Positions 1 through 12,400 of a DNA stretch of 64,000 nt are shown in pieces. The notes under the pieces are model-generated. The model saw only the letters and a list, made by a program, of their open reading frames with translations, had not been told where the DNA came from and searched no databases. The translations under genes were made by a program, and so were the position numbers. The first letter of the stretch is position 1. Each line of letters starts with the position of its first letter. The stretch spans positions 56,801,001 through 56,865,000 of the forward strand of contig NC_092339.1 of NCBI RefSeq assembly GCF_046630445.1, written 5' to 3'. Origin of the DNA: Rutidosis leptorrhynchoides (Eukaryota > Streptophyta > Magnoliopsida > Asterales > Asteraceae).

Positions 1-1866
1 GGGAATGATGATTTTGTGATTTATTGTGACGCATCAAAGCAAGGTCTCGGTTGTGTATTAATGCAACGAACGAAGGTGATTGCTTATGCGTCTAGACAAT
101 TGAAGATTCACGAACAAAATTATACGACGCATGATTTGGAATTAGGCGCGGTTGTTTTTGCATTAAAGACTTGGAGGCACTACTTATATGGGGTCAAAAT
201 TATTATATATACCGACCACAAAAGTCTTCAACACATATTTAATCAGAAACAACTGAATATGAGGCAGCGTAGGTGGATTGAATTATTGAATGATTACGAC
301 TTTGAGATTCGTTACCACCCGGGGAAGGCAAATGTGGTAGCCGATGCCTTGAGCAGGAAGGACAGAGAACCCATTCGAGTAAAATCTATGAATATAATGA
401 TTCATAATAACCTTACTACTCAAATAAAGGAGGCGCAACAAGGAGTTTTAAAAGAGGGAAATTTAAAGGATGAAATACCCAAAGGATCGGAGAAACATCT
501 TAATATTCGGGAAGACGAAACCCGGTATAGGGCTGAAAGGATTTGGGTACCAAAATTTAGAGATATGAGAGAAATGGTACTTAGAGAAGCTCATAAAACT
601 AGATACTCAATACATCCTGGAATGGGGAAGATGTACAAGGATCTCAGGAAATATTTTTGGTAGCCGGGTATGAAAGCCGATGTTGCTAAATACGTAGGAG
701 AATGTTTGACGTGTTCTAAGGTCAAAGCTGAGCATCAGAAACCATTAGGTCTACTTCAACAACCCGAAATCCCGGAATGGAAATGGGAAAACATTACCAT
801 GGATTTCATCACTAAATTGCCAAGGACTACAAGTGGTTTTGATACTATTTGGGTAATAGTTGATCGTCTCACCAAATCAGCACATTTCCTACCAATAAGA
901 GAAGATGACAAGATGGAGAAGTTAGCACGACTGTATTTGAAGGAAGTCGTCTCCAGACATGGAATACCAATCTCTATTATCTCTGATAGGGATGGCAGAT
1001 TTATTTCAAGATTCTGGCAGACATTACAGCAAGCATTAGGAACTCGTCTAGACATGAGTACTGCCTATCATCCACAAACTGATGGGCAGAGCGAAAGGAC
1101 GATACAAACACTTGAAGACATGCTACGAGCATGTGTTATTGATTTCGAAAACAGTTGGGATCGACATCTACCATTAGCAGAATTTTCCTACAACAACAGC
1201 TACCATTCAAGCATTGAGATGGCGCCGTTTGAAGCACTTTATGGTAGAAAGTGCAGGTCTCTGATTTGTTGGAGTGAAGTGGGGGATAGACAGATTACGG
1301 GTCCAGAGATTATACAAGAAACTACCGAGAAGATCATCCAAATTCAACAACGGTTGAAAACTGCCCAAAGTCGACAAAAGAGCTACGCTGACATTAAAAG
1401 AAAAGATATAGAATTTGAAATTGGAGAGATGGTCATGCTTAAAGTTGCACCTTGGAAAGGCGTTGTTCGATTTGGTAAACGAGGGAAATTAAATCCAAGG
1501 TATATTGGACCATTCAAGATTATTGATCGTGTCGGACCAGTAGCTTACCGACTTGAGTTACCTCAACAACTCGCGGCTGTACATAACACTTTCCACATCT
1601 CAAATTTGAAGAAATGTTTTGCTAAAGAAGATCTCACTATTCCGTTAGATGAAATCCAAATCAACGAAAAACTCCAATTCATCGAAGAACCCATCGAAAT
1701 AATGGATCGTGAGGTTAAAAGACTTAAGCAAAACAAGATACCAATTGTTAAGGTTCGATGGAATGCTCGTAGAGGACCCGAGTTCACCTGGGAGCGTGAA
1801 GATCAGATGAAGAAGAAATACCCGCACATATTTCCAGAAGATTCGTCAACACCTTCAACAGCTTAA
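1..1866 (+). pseudogene. Chromovirus A (Tekay-type Ty3/gypsy) pol, 3' part: RNase H, integrase, chromodomain-like end
   Basis: The reading frame is already open at the window edge and begins inside RNase H, with the acidic residues of [21 protein letters not shown] and ADALSR all present. Integrase follows: a His-His-Cys-Cys zinc finger ([11 protein letters not shown] then CLTC), the catalytic core with D in ITMDF, D in ISDRDG and E in [11 protein letters not shown], and a GPY/F module (YIGPFKI). The last 60 or so residues ([16 protein letters not shown]) fit the chromodomain-like tail of the Tekay lineage, thought to guide insertion into heterochromatin. One in-frame TAG at 661-663 replaces the second Trp of the usual F/Y-W-W, a single G-to-A change; I see no frameshift. 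Protease, RT and gag lie outside the window. Its sister chromovirus B at 36569-40999 aligns throughout. Confidence 0.93.
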
Positions 1867-1889
1867 AATTTCGGGACGAAATTTATTTA

Positions 1890-1901
1890 ACGGGTAGGTA
1901 C
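1890..1901 (+). promoter_or_regulatory. Polypurine tract of chromovirus A
   Basis: The purine-rich run ACGGGTAGGTAC directly abuts the LTR start TGTAGTGACCCG. Chromovirus B has the matching ACGGGGAGGTAA before its own LTR, and both are preceded by the shared block TCGGGACGAAATTTATTTA. This is where plus-strand DNA synthesis would be primed. Confidence 0.8.
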
Positions 1902-4900
1902 TGTAGTGACCCGAACTTTTCCATGTTTATATATATTAATTGAGATTGATATTTACATGATTAAATGTTTCCAACATGTTAAGCAATCAAACTTGTTAAG
2001 ACTTGATTAATTGAAATATGTTTCATATAGACAATTGACCACCCAAGTTGACCGGCGATTCACGAACGTTAAAACTTGTAAAAAATGACATGACGATATA
2101 TATATGGATATACATATGGTTAACATGAGATTATGATAAGTAAGTATCTCCATAAGTATATTAACAATGAGTTATATACATATAAACAAGACTACTAACT
2201 TAAGGATTTCGAAACGAGACATATATGTAACGATTATCGTTGTAACGACATTTAAATGTATATATATCATATTAAGATATATTAATATATCATAATATCA
2301 TGATAATATAATAATTTAACATCTCATTAGATATAATAAACAATGGGTTAACAACATTAATTGAGATCGTTAACTTAAAGGTTTCAAAACAACACTTACA
2401 TGTAACGACTAACGATGACTTAACGACTCAGTTAAAATGTATATACATGTAGTGTATTTAGATGTATTAAAATACTTTTGGAAGACTTCAAGACATATAT
2501 CAAAACACTCATACTTAACGAAAATGGTTACAGTTACTTTTCCATTCTTTTCTTTCATCAAGAATTCTAGTCGTATTCTTACCCGTATTATACACAGCTT
2601 CAAAACGTACTTACTATGAGTATATACCAATAGGAACTAGCATGGGATTCCACTCTTGATTATGTCATGTATGACTAATCAATTTTAACTTCTACCATGA
2701 GCTAGTCAACTAACTAGAACTCCTTTTAACCCCACTCACCACTCACCAATTACCACTCATCATTCACTCCATTTCACTTCCAATTCTCTTTCTAATTCTC
2801 TCTCAACACACACACACACACACACACACTATTATGAACGTAGTTTTCCAGTAGTTAATCATCATCTTCATCAAAAATCACTTCAAGAATCAAGCTATAA
2901 TCATCATAGGAAGAACACTTCAAGAACACTTCAAAAATCCCTTCAAGTTTACTAATTTACTTCCAAGCTTTCTAATCCATTCCAAGTAATCATCTAAGAT
3001 CAAGAAACCTTTGTTATATACAGTAGGTTATCTTTCTTATTTAAGGTAATATTCATATTCAAACTTTGATTCAATTTCTATAACTATAAACTATCTTAAT
3101 TCGAGTAAAAATCTTACTTGAACTTGTTTTTGTGTCATGATCCTACTTCAAGAACTTTCAAGCCATCCAAGATCCTTTGAAGCTAGATCATTTCTTGTCA
3201 CTTCCAGTAGGTTTACCTACTAAACTTTAGGTAGTAATGATGTTCATAACATCATTCGATTCATATATATAAAACTATCTTATTCGAAGGTTTAAACTCG
3301 TAATCACTAGAACATAGTTTAGTTAATTCTAAACTTGTTCGCAAACAAAAGTTAATCCTTCTAACTTGACTTTTAAAATTAACTACACACATGTTCTATA
3401 TCTATATGATATGCTAACTTAATGATTTAAAACCTGGAAACACGAAAAACACCGTAAAACTGGATTTACGCCGTCGTAGTAACACCGCGGGCTGTTTTGG
3501 GTTAGTTAATTAAAAACTATGATAAACTTTGATTTAAAAGTTGTTATTCTGAGAAAATGATTTTTATTATGAACATGAAACTATATCCAAAAATTATGGT
3601 TAAACTCAAAGTGGAAGTATGTTTTCTAAAATGGTCATCTAGACGTCGTTCTTTCGACTGAAATGACTACCTTTACAAAAACGACTTGTAACTTATTTTT
3701 CCGACTATAAACCTATACTTTTTCTGTTTAGATTCATAAAATAAAGTTCAATATGAAACCATATCAATTTGATTCACTCAAAACGGATTTAAAATGAAGA
3801 AGTTATGGGTAAAACAAGATTGGATAATTTTTCTCATTTTAGCTACGTGAAAACTGGTAACAAATCTATTCCAACCATAACTTAATCAACTTGTATTATA
3901 TATTATGTAATCTTGAGATACCATAGACACGTATACAATGTTTCGACCTATCATGTCGACACATCTATATATATTTCGGAACAACCATAGACACTCTATA
4001 TTTGAATGTTGGAGTTAGCTATACAGGGTTGAGGTTGATTCCAAAATATATATAGTTTGCGTTGTGATCAATACTGAGATACGTATACACTGGGTCGTGG
4101 ATTGATTCAAGATAATATTTATCGATTTATTTCTGTACATCTAACTGTGGACAACTAGTTGTAGGTTACTAACGAGGACAGCTGACTTAATAAACTTAAA
4201 ACATCAAAATATATTAAAAGTGTTGTAAATATATTTTAAACATACTTTGATATATATGTATATATTTTTATAGGTTCGTGAATCAACCATTGGCCAAGTC
4301 TTACTTCCCGACGAAGTAAAAATCTGTGAAAGTGAGTTATAGTCCCACTTTTAAAATCTAATATTTTTGGGATGAGAATACATGCAGGTTTTATAAATGA
4401 TTTACAAAATAAACACAAGTACGTGAAACTACATTCTATGGTTGAATTATCGAATTCGAATATGCCCCTTTTTATTAAGTCTGGTAATCTAAGAATTAGG
4501 GAACAGACACCCTAATTGACGCGAATCCTAAAGATAGATCTATTGGGCCTAACAAACCCCATCCAAAGTACCGGATGCTTTAGTACTTCGAAATTTATAT
4601 CATATCCGAAGGGTGTCCCAGAATGATGGGGATATTCTTATATATGCATCTTGTTAATGTCGGTTACCAGGTGTTCACCATATGAATGATTTTTATCTCT
4701 ATGTATGGGATGTGTATTGAAATATGAAATCTTGTGGTCTATTGTTACGATTTGATATATATAGGTTAAACCTATAACTCACCAACATTTTTGTTGACGT
4801 TTAAAGCATGTTTATTCTCAGGTGAATACTAAGAGCTTCCGCTGTTGCATACTAAAATAAGGACAAGATTTGGAGTCCATGTTTGTATGATATTGTGTAA

Positions 4901-5165
4901 AAACTGCATTCAAGAAACTGATTTCGATGTAACATATTTGTATTGTAAACCATTATGTAATGGTCGTGCGTAAACAGGATATTTTAGATTATCATTATTT
5001 GATAATCTACGTAAAGCTTTTTAAACCTTTATTTATGAAATAAAGGTTATGGTTTGTTTTAAAAATGAATGCAGTCTTTGAAAAACGTCTCATATAGAGG
5101 TCAAAACCTCGCAACGAAATCAATTAATATGGAACGTTTTTAATCAATAAGAACGGGACATTTCA
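1902..5165 (+). repeat. 3' LTR of chromovirus A (about 3.26 kb)
   Basis: The LTR starts TGTAGTGACCCGAAC right after the polypurine tract and ends GGGACATTTCA, where sequence identifiable as an unrelated minus-strand Athila LTR begins. It is long for an LTR but similar to the 2.9 kb LTRs of chromovirus B, with which it shares only patches, such as the GATAGATCTATT box at 4533-4544 next to CGCGAATCC. A (CA)n microsatellite of about 12 units lies at 2806-2829. I see no convincing gene: the short ORFs inside are chance. The 5' LTR lies outside the window, so the target duplication cannot be checked. Confidence 0.85.
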
Positions 5166-5531
5166 ATTTATAGGTACATCCAATTGTAAATCTTTATATT
5201 AAAATTAACAAACTATCATTTAGTTAAACAAATATAAAGCCCATTAATAGCCCATAATCTAATTTCCACAAGTGTCGTTCTTTTGTCCAAACCCCAATTA
5301 TGGTACAAAGCCCAATTACCCAATTTTAATATTTTTAGCCCAACATCACGATTACTTCAGATTAAATAAGCATAATAACAACTTAGTTACGAGACATTAA
5401 TTTAAAAAGGGAGAACATAACTTACATTGATTATTTATCGCGTAGTGTTACACGGACAGAGCTCCGACTTTAAAACCCGTAAAATAACCTTTGCATAACA
5501 CAAACTAATCTAATATAAAACTAAACTAATT

Positions 5532-5629
<98 letters not shown>

Positions 5630-5834
5630 AATATCAGAGAGAGATTGATACTGGGGATGGTTGAACTCGGCAGAAGCTCGTTCATTTTATAGGAAAATTC
5701 TGATTTTTCAAACTTCGCGAGTCGTGGAGTTTTAAGCCTGCAAACTCCGCGAGTCGTGGAGTTTGAAAATCCAGCTCACACAATTTTGGAACCTTGCTTG
5801 TCGACATAATTTATATATAAATATAAAATATAAA
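5166..5834 (-). repeat. Older Athila-type LTR, left piece (minus strand)
   Basis: Read on the minus strand, 5166-5465 matches the R/U5 side of the E1 LTR (for example the stretch around 6650-6920 that includes GACAAAAGAACGACACTTGTGG). The piece continues through a TATA box (CCTATAAAATG, 5684-5693) and a pair of CTCCACGACTCGCGGAG-type palindromes (5711-5765). It ends at 5834, where E1 is inserted, and resumes at 22872. Its left end is cut by chromovirus A at 5165, so its 3' terminus is not visible. It is clearly more diverged from E1 than the two E1 LTRs are from each other. Confidence 0.85.
5535..5628. repeat. (AT)n microsatellite in the old LTR
   Basis: This is a nearly pure TA repeat with two short interruptions (TATGTATA). 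It lies in the old minus-strand LTR downstream of its TATA box, the same place as the (AT)n tract of the E1 LTRs. Confidence 0.95.
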
Positions 5835-6299
5835 TGATAATGCTAAAAACGAACATATATTTCATAGCATTATTCCTCAAGAAAGACAAGCTTTTAGTTG
5901 CAATTGTTCTATTTACAAGTGATATTCGTTTAAATAATAAAAGGTGAAGACAAAAGACAGATTCGATGAATTGAAGATGCAAACGACCAAAAAGCTCAAA
6001 AGTAGAAAAGACAATCAAAGAGGTTCCAATTATTGATAAGAAACGTCTCGAAATTACAAGAGTACAAGATTCAAACGCAAAGTACAAGATATTAAATTGT
6101 ACGCAAGGACGTTCTAAAATTCGGAACCGGGACCAGAGTCAACTCTTAACGCTCGACGCAACGGACTAAAAATTACAAGTTAACTATGTATATAAATATA
6201 ATATAATATATAATTAATTATATTAATTATATATATATTATATATATAAAATAAATCGTCGGCAAGAAAGACTCCAAACATGGGTGAGCTGTAAAAGTA

Positions 6300-6377
6300 A
6301 ACTCCGCGACTCGCTGAGTTTGAAGGCAAAATTGGCCGCGAGTCGCGGAGCCCCAATTTCAGAAACTCCCTATAAAG
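6300..6377 (+). promoter_or_regulatory. E1 LTR palindrome pair plus TATA box
   Basis: Two CG-rich near-palindromes, CTCCGCGACTCGCTGAG and CCGCGAGTCGCGGAG, stand about 20 nt apart and are also inverted copies of each other. They are followed by TATAAAG at 6371-6377. The 3' LTR copy (21353-21430) has the unbroken first arm CTCCGCGACTCGCGGAG. Placement just upstream of the TATA box suggests a promoter-proximal protein-binding site or a structured region of the 3' U3 RNA; neither is shown by the sequence alone. Confidence 0.7.
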
Positions 6378-6432
6378 CTCGCGCATTCTGATCGTAATCA
6401 TAATCTTTTTCTTCTTCTCTCTATCTATATCG

Positions 6433-6561
<129 letters not shown>

Positions 6562-7940
6562 ATTTATATTTTAATTTTAATTATAATTCTAATAATAAGG
6601 GTATGTTAGCGAATGTTGTAAGGGTGTAAAGTCGAAATTCTGTCCGTGTAACGCTACGCTATTTTTAATCATTGTAAGTTATGTTCAACCTTTTTACATT
6701 AATATCTCGTAGCTAAGTTATTATTATGCTTATTTAAAACGAAGTAATCATGATGTTGGGCTAATTATTAAAATTGGGTAATTGGGCTTTGTACCATAAT
6801 TGGGGTTTGGACAAAAGAACGACACTTGTGGAAATTAGACTATGGGCTATTAATGGGCTTTATATTTGTTTAACTAAATGATAGTTTGTTAATGTTAATA
6901 TAAAGATTTATAATTGGGCGTCCCTATAAATTACCATATACACTCGATCGGACACGATGGGCGGGGTATTTATATGTACGAATAATCGTTCATTTAACCG
7001 GACACGGGAATGGATTAATAGTCACTAGAATAATTAAAACAGGGGTGAAATTATGTACAAGGACACTTGTTATAATTGATAACAAAATATTAAAACCTTG
7101 GGTTACACTCAGTCGACATCCTGGTGTAATTATTAAACAAAGTATTAAAATCTTGTTACAGTTTAAGTCCCCAATTAGTTGGAATATTTAACTTCGGGTA
7201 TAAGGATAATTTGACGAGGACACTCGCACTTTATATTTATGACTGATGGACTGTTATGGACAAAAACCAGACGGACATATTAAATAATCCAGGTCAAAGG
7301 ACAATTAACCCATGGGCATAAAACTAAAATCAACACGTCAAACATCATGATTACGGAAGTTTAAATAAGCATAATTCTTTTATTTCATATTTAATTTCCT
7401 TTATTTTATATTTAATTGCACTTCTAATTATCGCACTTTTATTTATTGTTATTTAATCGCACTTTTAATTATCGTACTTTTTAATTATCGCAATTTTATT
7501 TTATCGTACTTTTATTTATTGCAATTTCATTATCGTTATTTATTTTACACTTTAAATTAAGTTTTTTATTTATTTAATATTTTACATTAGGTTTTAACTG
7601 CGACTAAAGTTTTAAAATTGACAAACCGGTCATTAAACGGTAAAAACCCCCCCTTTATAATAATAATATTACTTATATATATATTAGTATTTTTATAAAA
7701 GTAAACTAATATAGCGTTAAGCTTTGTTTAAAAAGATTCCCTGTGGAACGAACCGGACTTACTAAAAACTACACTATTGTACGATTAGGTACACTGCCTA
7801 TAAGTGTTGTAGCAAGGTTTAAGTATATCCATTCTATAAATAAATAAATATCTTGTGTAAAATTGTATCGTATTTAATAGTATTTTCCTGCTAAAGTTTA
7901 ATAGTATTTTATACTCCTTAGCTTTGACATCAAGTATTTT

Positions 7941-7958
7941 TGGCGCCGCTGCCGGGGA
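7941..7958 (+). promoter_or_regulatory. E1 primer binding site, tRNA-Asp type
   Basis: TGGCGCCGCTGCCGGGGA lies 8 nt after the LTR end. It is complementary, with one mismatch, to the 3' end of plant tRNA-Asp, the usual Athila primer. E2 has TTGCGCCGCTGCCGGGGA at the same place. Confidence 0.9.
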
Positions 7959-9426
7959 GTCTCTTAAAAGCCGGAATTTATAAAAATACGTTTTAAATAT
8001 TTGAAAATATAAAAATAAAAATTTATATATTTTTAAAATTTTGTTAAATATTTAAGTTTTAGAAAGTTTCTTTATTTTTATTTTATAAAAATATAAGTTT
8101 TATTTAAGTATTTTGTTTTTATTTAAAACATAAAATCAAAAACCGAAAAAAAAAAATATACATATAATTCTAGTTTTAAGATTTTTATTTATAAAATTAT
8201 AAAATATTTCTATTTTAGTTTTTAGATATAAGTTTTTATTATATAAATACTTTTATTAAAACAGAAAATTAAAAACAGAAATTAAAAATATAAAAAAAAA
8301 ATAAATAAAGAAAAACGCGTAAATTTTAAACTGTTTCAGAGTTGAATTTCTGAACCCCGCGACTCGCGGGGTTTGATGCATTAAATACCGCAACTCGCGG
8401 AGAAAACCTGACACGCGACAGAAGCCCTAATCAGGCATTAATCACGGTGTAATTATTATTATTATTATTATTTAATTAAAAACCCTAAATAGGTTTTATT
8501 TATTTATTAATTAGTTTAGTTTATTAATTTAATTTGTTTTATTTAGTAAATTAGTTTAATTAAATTATAAAATTAATAGTTTTATAAAATAAATAATATA
8601 AAAATAATATTTTTATAAAAATTGTACTTTTTATAACTTTTTGTATATTTTTATATTTTGTCCCTTTTTAATCGTTTTAGCGTAATATTTGTATATTTAG
8701 CTCATATTTAGTTTTAAACTTAGTTTTTGCCATAGTTATTTTTTTACTTCTAGATTTTTAGGCTTTGCCGTAGAATTCCTTAAGTGCTTTTTCTTTAGAA
8801 TAAGATTTAGGTGCTTTAGAATTTTGTGACGCCTTTTTAAGTTTTAGTTTCTTTTTAAGTTATTTCCATTTGGGATATAGTTTTACTTGTAAGCTTTAAT
8901 ATTTTTAGACGACTTTTATCTATGTACCAATTATCATTCCAATTAGTTATCTCAATTTGCGATTATAATTTTAAGTTAGTTGTAGTAATAAGGTTAGGTT
9001 AGTCAAGTATTTTTAAGTTTTATAAGTTTCTTTTATTTTTCCGTCACCTTTTATTTTTCAACCATTTTTCTTTTTCAATCTTTTTCCGACGAACTCTTTT
9101 TCTTTCTTATTTCTCGCTATTCTAGTTTTTAGGACATAGATTTTTATTCTACTTCTTATCTAAATTTCTTAAAATTACGAAAATTTATTTTAAGTGGTTA
9201 AATTGATAGACATCAAAATTTTCTGGTTCGTAGTAATAGTTGGATTTGTACGTGGACCGGGTTATTGGAGCCAAACAGTCCTCAATTATATTGAGACCAA
9301 ACGAATCCTGCCCCTCTGCTGCATCTTTTGGCTATTCGAAACGTGGGCAAAATCAGAAAAGTCTATTGATTGGATAACTTATTATAATTTTTCTTTCCTT
9401 TTAAAAACTAATAGGATATTCAGTGA
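7959..9426 (+). other. E1 leader between primer site and gag
   Basis: About 1.5 kb of A/T-rich leader without a supportable gene. It holds a second palindrome pair at 8354-8402. Its last 250 bp are conserved with the E2 leader (for example TTTTCTGGTTCGTAGTAATAGTTGGATTTG), ending in ACTAATAG/GATATTCAGTG just before the gag ATG, which resembles a splice acceptor. The 93-codon ORF at 9194-9475 is not preserved in E2 and is treated as chance. Confidence 0.7.
8354..8402 (+). promoter_or_regulatory. Leader palindrome pair of E1
   Basis: CCCCGCGACTCGCGGGG and CCGCAACTCGCGGAG stand about 15 nt apart, the same motif family as in the E1 LTR. No TATA box follows. In E2 the matching leader site instead carries the E2-type CCATGCGACCGCATG motif. 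Confidence 0.65.
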
Positions 9427-12400
9427 ATGCACCGAGCAAGACGATCACCACCTTTTGTACGTTCACCACCTGTAACTAGATCAAGACATTTAGCAAACAT
9501 TACTGCCGTTTATTTTTCTTTAGAATAATCATCCAGTCAACCAAGTACTTCAGTTCAAATTTCCAATAATCCATTTTTTGAACCCGACCTCACAATTGAG
9601 AATCCGGAGAATATTCAGGAACGGTTCGTAGATCCTGAACCACTAAACTTTCCCCCGGAACCACCAATCATTCAAACAGAGATTGTTGAGGAACGAACCA
9701 TTAAATCAGAATCCTCTAGTGATTCCGATTCAACAAATTCAATTATGTAGAATCTGGAACCTTTAAGTATGGAAGACCGAATGAGAGCTAAACGCACTGG
9801 CCAAGGTCACGCAATTACTCATCCAGACATTAATGCGCCAGATTATGAAATCAAAGGACAAATTCTACACATGGTGACTAATCATGCCAATTTAGCGGTG
9901 CGCCGAAGGAAGATCCAAATGAACATCTACGTACCTTTAATAGGATCTGCACACTATTTAAAATCCGAGAAGTGGAGGATGAACAGATATATCTCATGTT
10001 ATTTCCCTGGACTTTAAAGGGAGAAGCCAAAGATTGGTTGGAATCGTTACCTGAAGGAGCGATCGATACATGGGATGTTTTAGTTGACAAATTTCTTAAA
10101 CAATTTTTTCCTGCATCTAAAGCCGTAAGACTTCAAGCAGAAATTGTTACGTTTACACAGAAACCGAATGAAACTCTATATGAGGCGTGGACTAGATATG
10201 GAAAGTTGTTAAGAGGATGTCCGCAACATGGTTTAGACACCTGTCAAATAGTACAAATATTCTACCAAGGATGCAACATCACTACAAGGAAAGACATAGA
10301 TATAGCAGCTGGTGGTTCTATTATGAAGAAAACCGAAACTGATGCTTACAAAATTATTGATAACACTGCTTCCCACTCACATGAGTGGCACCAAGAAAAA
10401 GATATCGTAAGAACATCTAAAGCAGCTAGAGCCGATTCTAGCCATGACTTAGATTCCATTTCCGCAAAGATAGATGCAGTGGAGAGACGAATGGAAAAGA
10501 TGACTAAAGATATTCACTCAATACGAATTAGTTGTGAGCAGTGTGGAGGACCACATTTGACAAAAGATTGTCTCAGTATTGAATTAACAATGGAACAAAG
10601 AGAGAATATTTCATACATAAACCAAACGCCTGGAAATAATTATCAGAATAATTATCAACCGCCAAGACCAATTTACAATCAAAACCAAAATTATAACCGA
10701 AATATTCCATACAACAACCAACAAGGTCCTAGCAATCAACAAGTATCCAATAATACTTATAATCAGCAAAGACCTAATTTTCAAAACAAGCCACCACAAC
10801 AAACCGATGATAAAAAGCCAAATTTAGAAGATATGATGACGAAGCTAGTTGAAACTCAAACGCAGTTTTTCACATCTCAAAAACAAACCAATGAACAAAA
10901 TGCTCAAGCATTTAGAAATCAACAAGCTTCTATTCAAAATCTGGAACAAGAAGTAAGTAACCTAGCAAGGTTAATAGGTGAAAGAAAACCGGGAAGTCTA
11001 CCTAGTGATACAAATGCTAACCCCCGGAATGAAACAGCTAAAGCCATTACCACAAGAAGTGGTACAACACTTAAACCACCGGAAATACCTGTAACTTCTG
11101 ATGAAACTATTCCTACTCCACAAGAACCACAACCTGATCAAGATAAGGAAAAAGAACCGGTAGTTGAAAAGGTTAATGAAAATAACACAGTTAAGGCTAA
11201 ATCTTATGTTAAACCATACCAACCACCACTTCCTTACCCGAGTAAAATGAAGAAAGAGAAACTTGAAGCCGAGCAATCCAAATTCTTGGATATGTTTAAA
11301 CAGATAAATGTAAATCTTCCTTTCATTGATGTGATTTCAGGAATGCCTAGATATGCTAAATTCTTGAAAGATCTAATCTCAAATAGAAAGAAAATGGAAG
11401 AACTCTCGGCTGTTACTATGAATGCTAATTGTTCAGCAGTGCTGTTGAATAAGATACCAGAAAAACTATCTGATCCAGGAAGTTTCACAATTCCATGTTT
11501 TCTGGGTAGTCTTAGTTCAATAGAAGCATTGGCAGACTTAGGTGCTAGTATAAATCTAATGCCGTATTCACTATACGCTAAACTAGACCTTGGAGAATTG
11601 AAACCAACCAGAATAAGCATACAACTAGCCGATAGATCAATAAAATATCCAAGAGGGATAATGTAGAAAATGCTAGTTAAAGTTGGTACTTTAGTATTTC
11701 CAGTAGATTTTGTTGTTCTGGACATGGAAGAAGATTCTCAAGTTCCTCTCATATTAGGAAGACCATTCTTAAACACGGCTAAAGCAATGATAGACGTGTT
11801 CGGTAAGAAATTGACCCTAAGTATAGAGGACGAGAGTGTTAACTTTTCAGTTGATAGAGCAATGCAACAACCGCAATCTGCAGATGATACATGTTATTAT
11901 ATTCAAACTATAGATGCACATGCAGAATTATTAGAAGAATTTCCAGAATTACAAGGAACAGGAGAATGTTCTTTAGGAGAAGGTAATGAACCAATTGATG
12001 AAGCTGAAATGTTAGCTACACTAATAGCTAATGGATATGAACCAACAACAGAAGAAATTCAAATGCTAAAAGAAGAAGACAGATATCGATACAAATCATC
12101 GATAGAAGAACCTCCGAAATTAGAGTTAAAGCCACTTCCAAACCATTTGGAATACGCTTATTTACATGGTGAATCTGAATTACCTGTAATAATATCGTCT
12201 TCTCTTACTAAAAATGAGAAATCACAACTCATTTCTGTGTTGAAAGCTCATAAACCAGCCATTGCATGGAAGATTCATGATATTAAAGGAATAAGTCCTT
12301 CGTATTGCACACATAAAATCCTTATGGAAGAAGGTCATAAAACGTATGTGCAACGCCAACGAAGACTAAATCCTAATATGCAAGATGTAGTTAAGAAAGA

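Noticed and set aside
4236..4418. 60-codon minus-strand ORF in the chromovirus A LTR
   Set aside because: Short, AT-rich, no counterpart in the other chromovirus LTRs.
9194..9475. 93-codon ORF in the E1 leader
   Set aside because: The corresponding E2 leader has indels and stops in this frame, and it overlaps the gag start.
11664..11666. Programmed readthrough stop between E1 gag-protease and RT
   Set aside because: The stop falls inside the protease region, not at a domain boundary, and E2 has sense codons there; a nonsense mutation is simpler.
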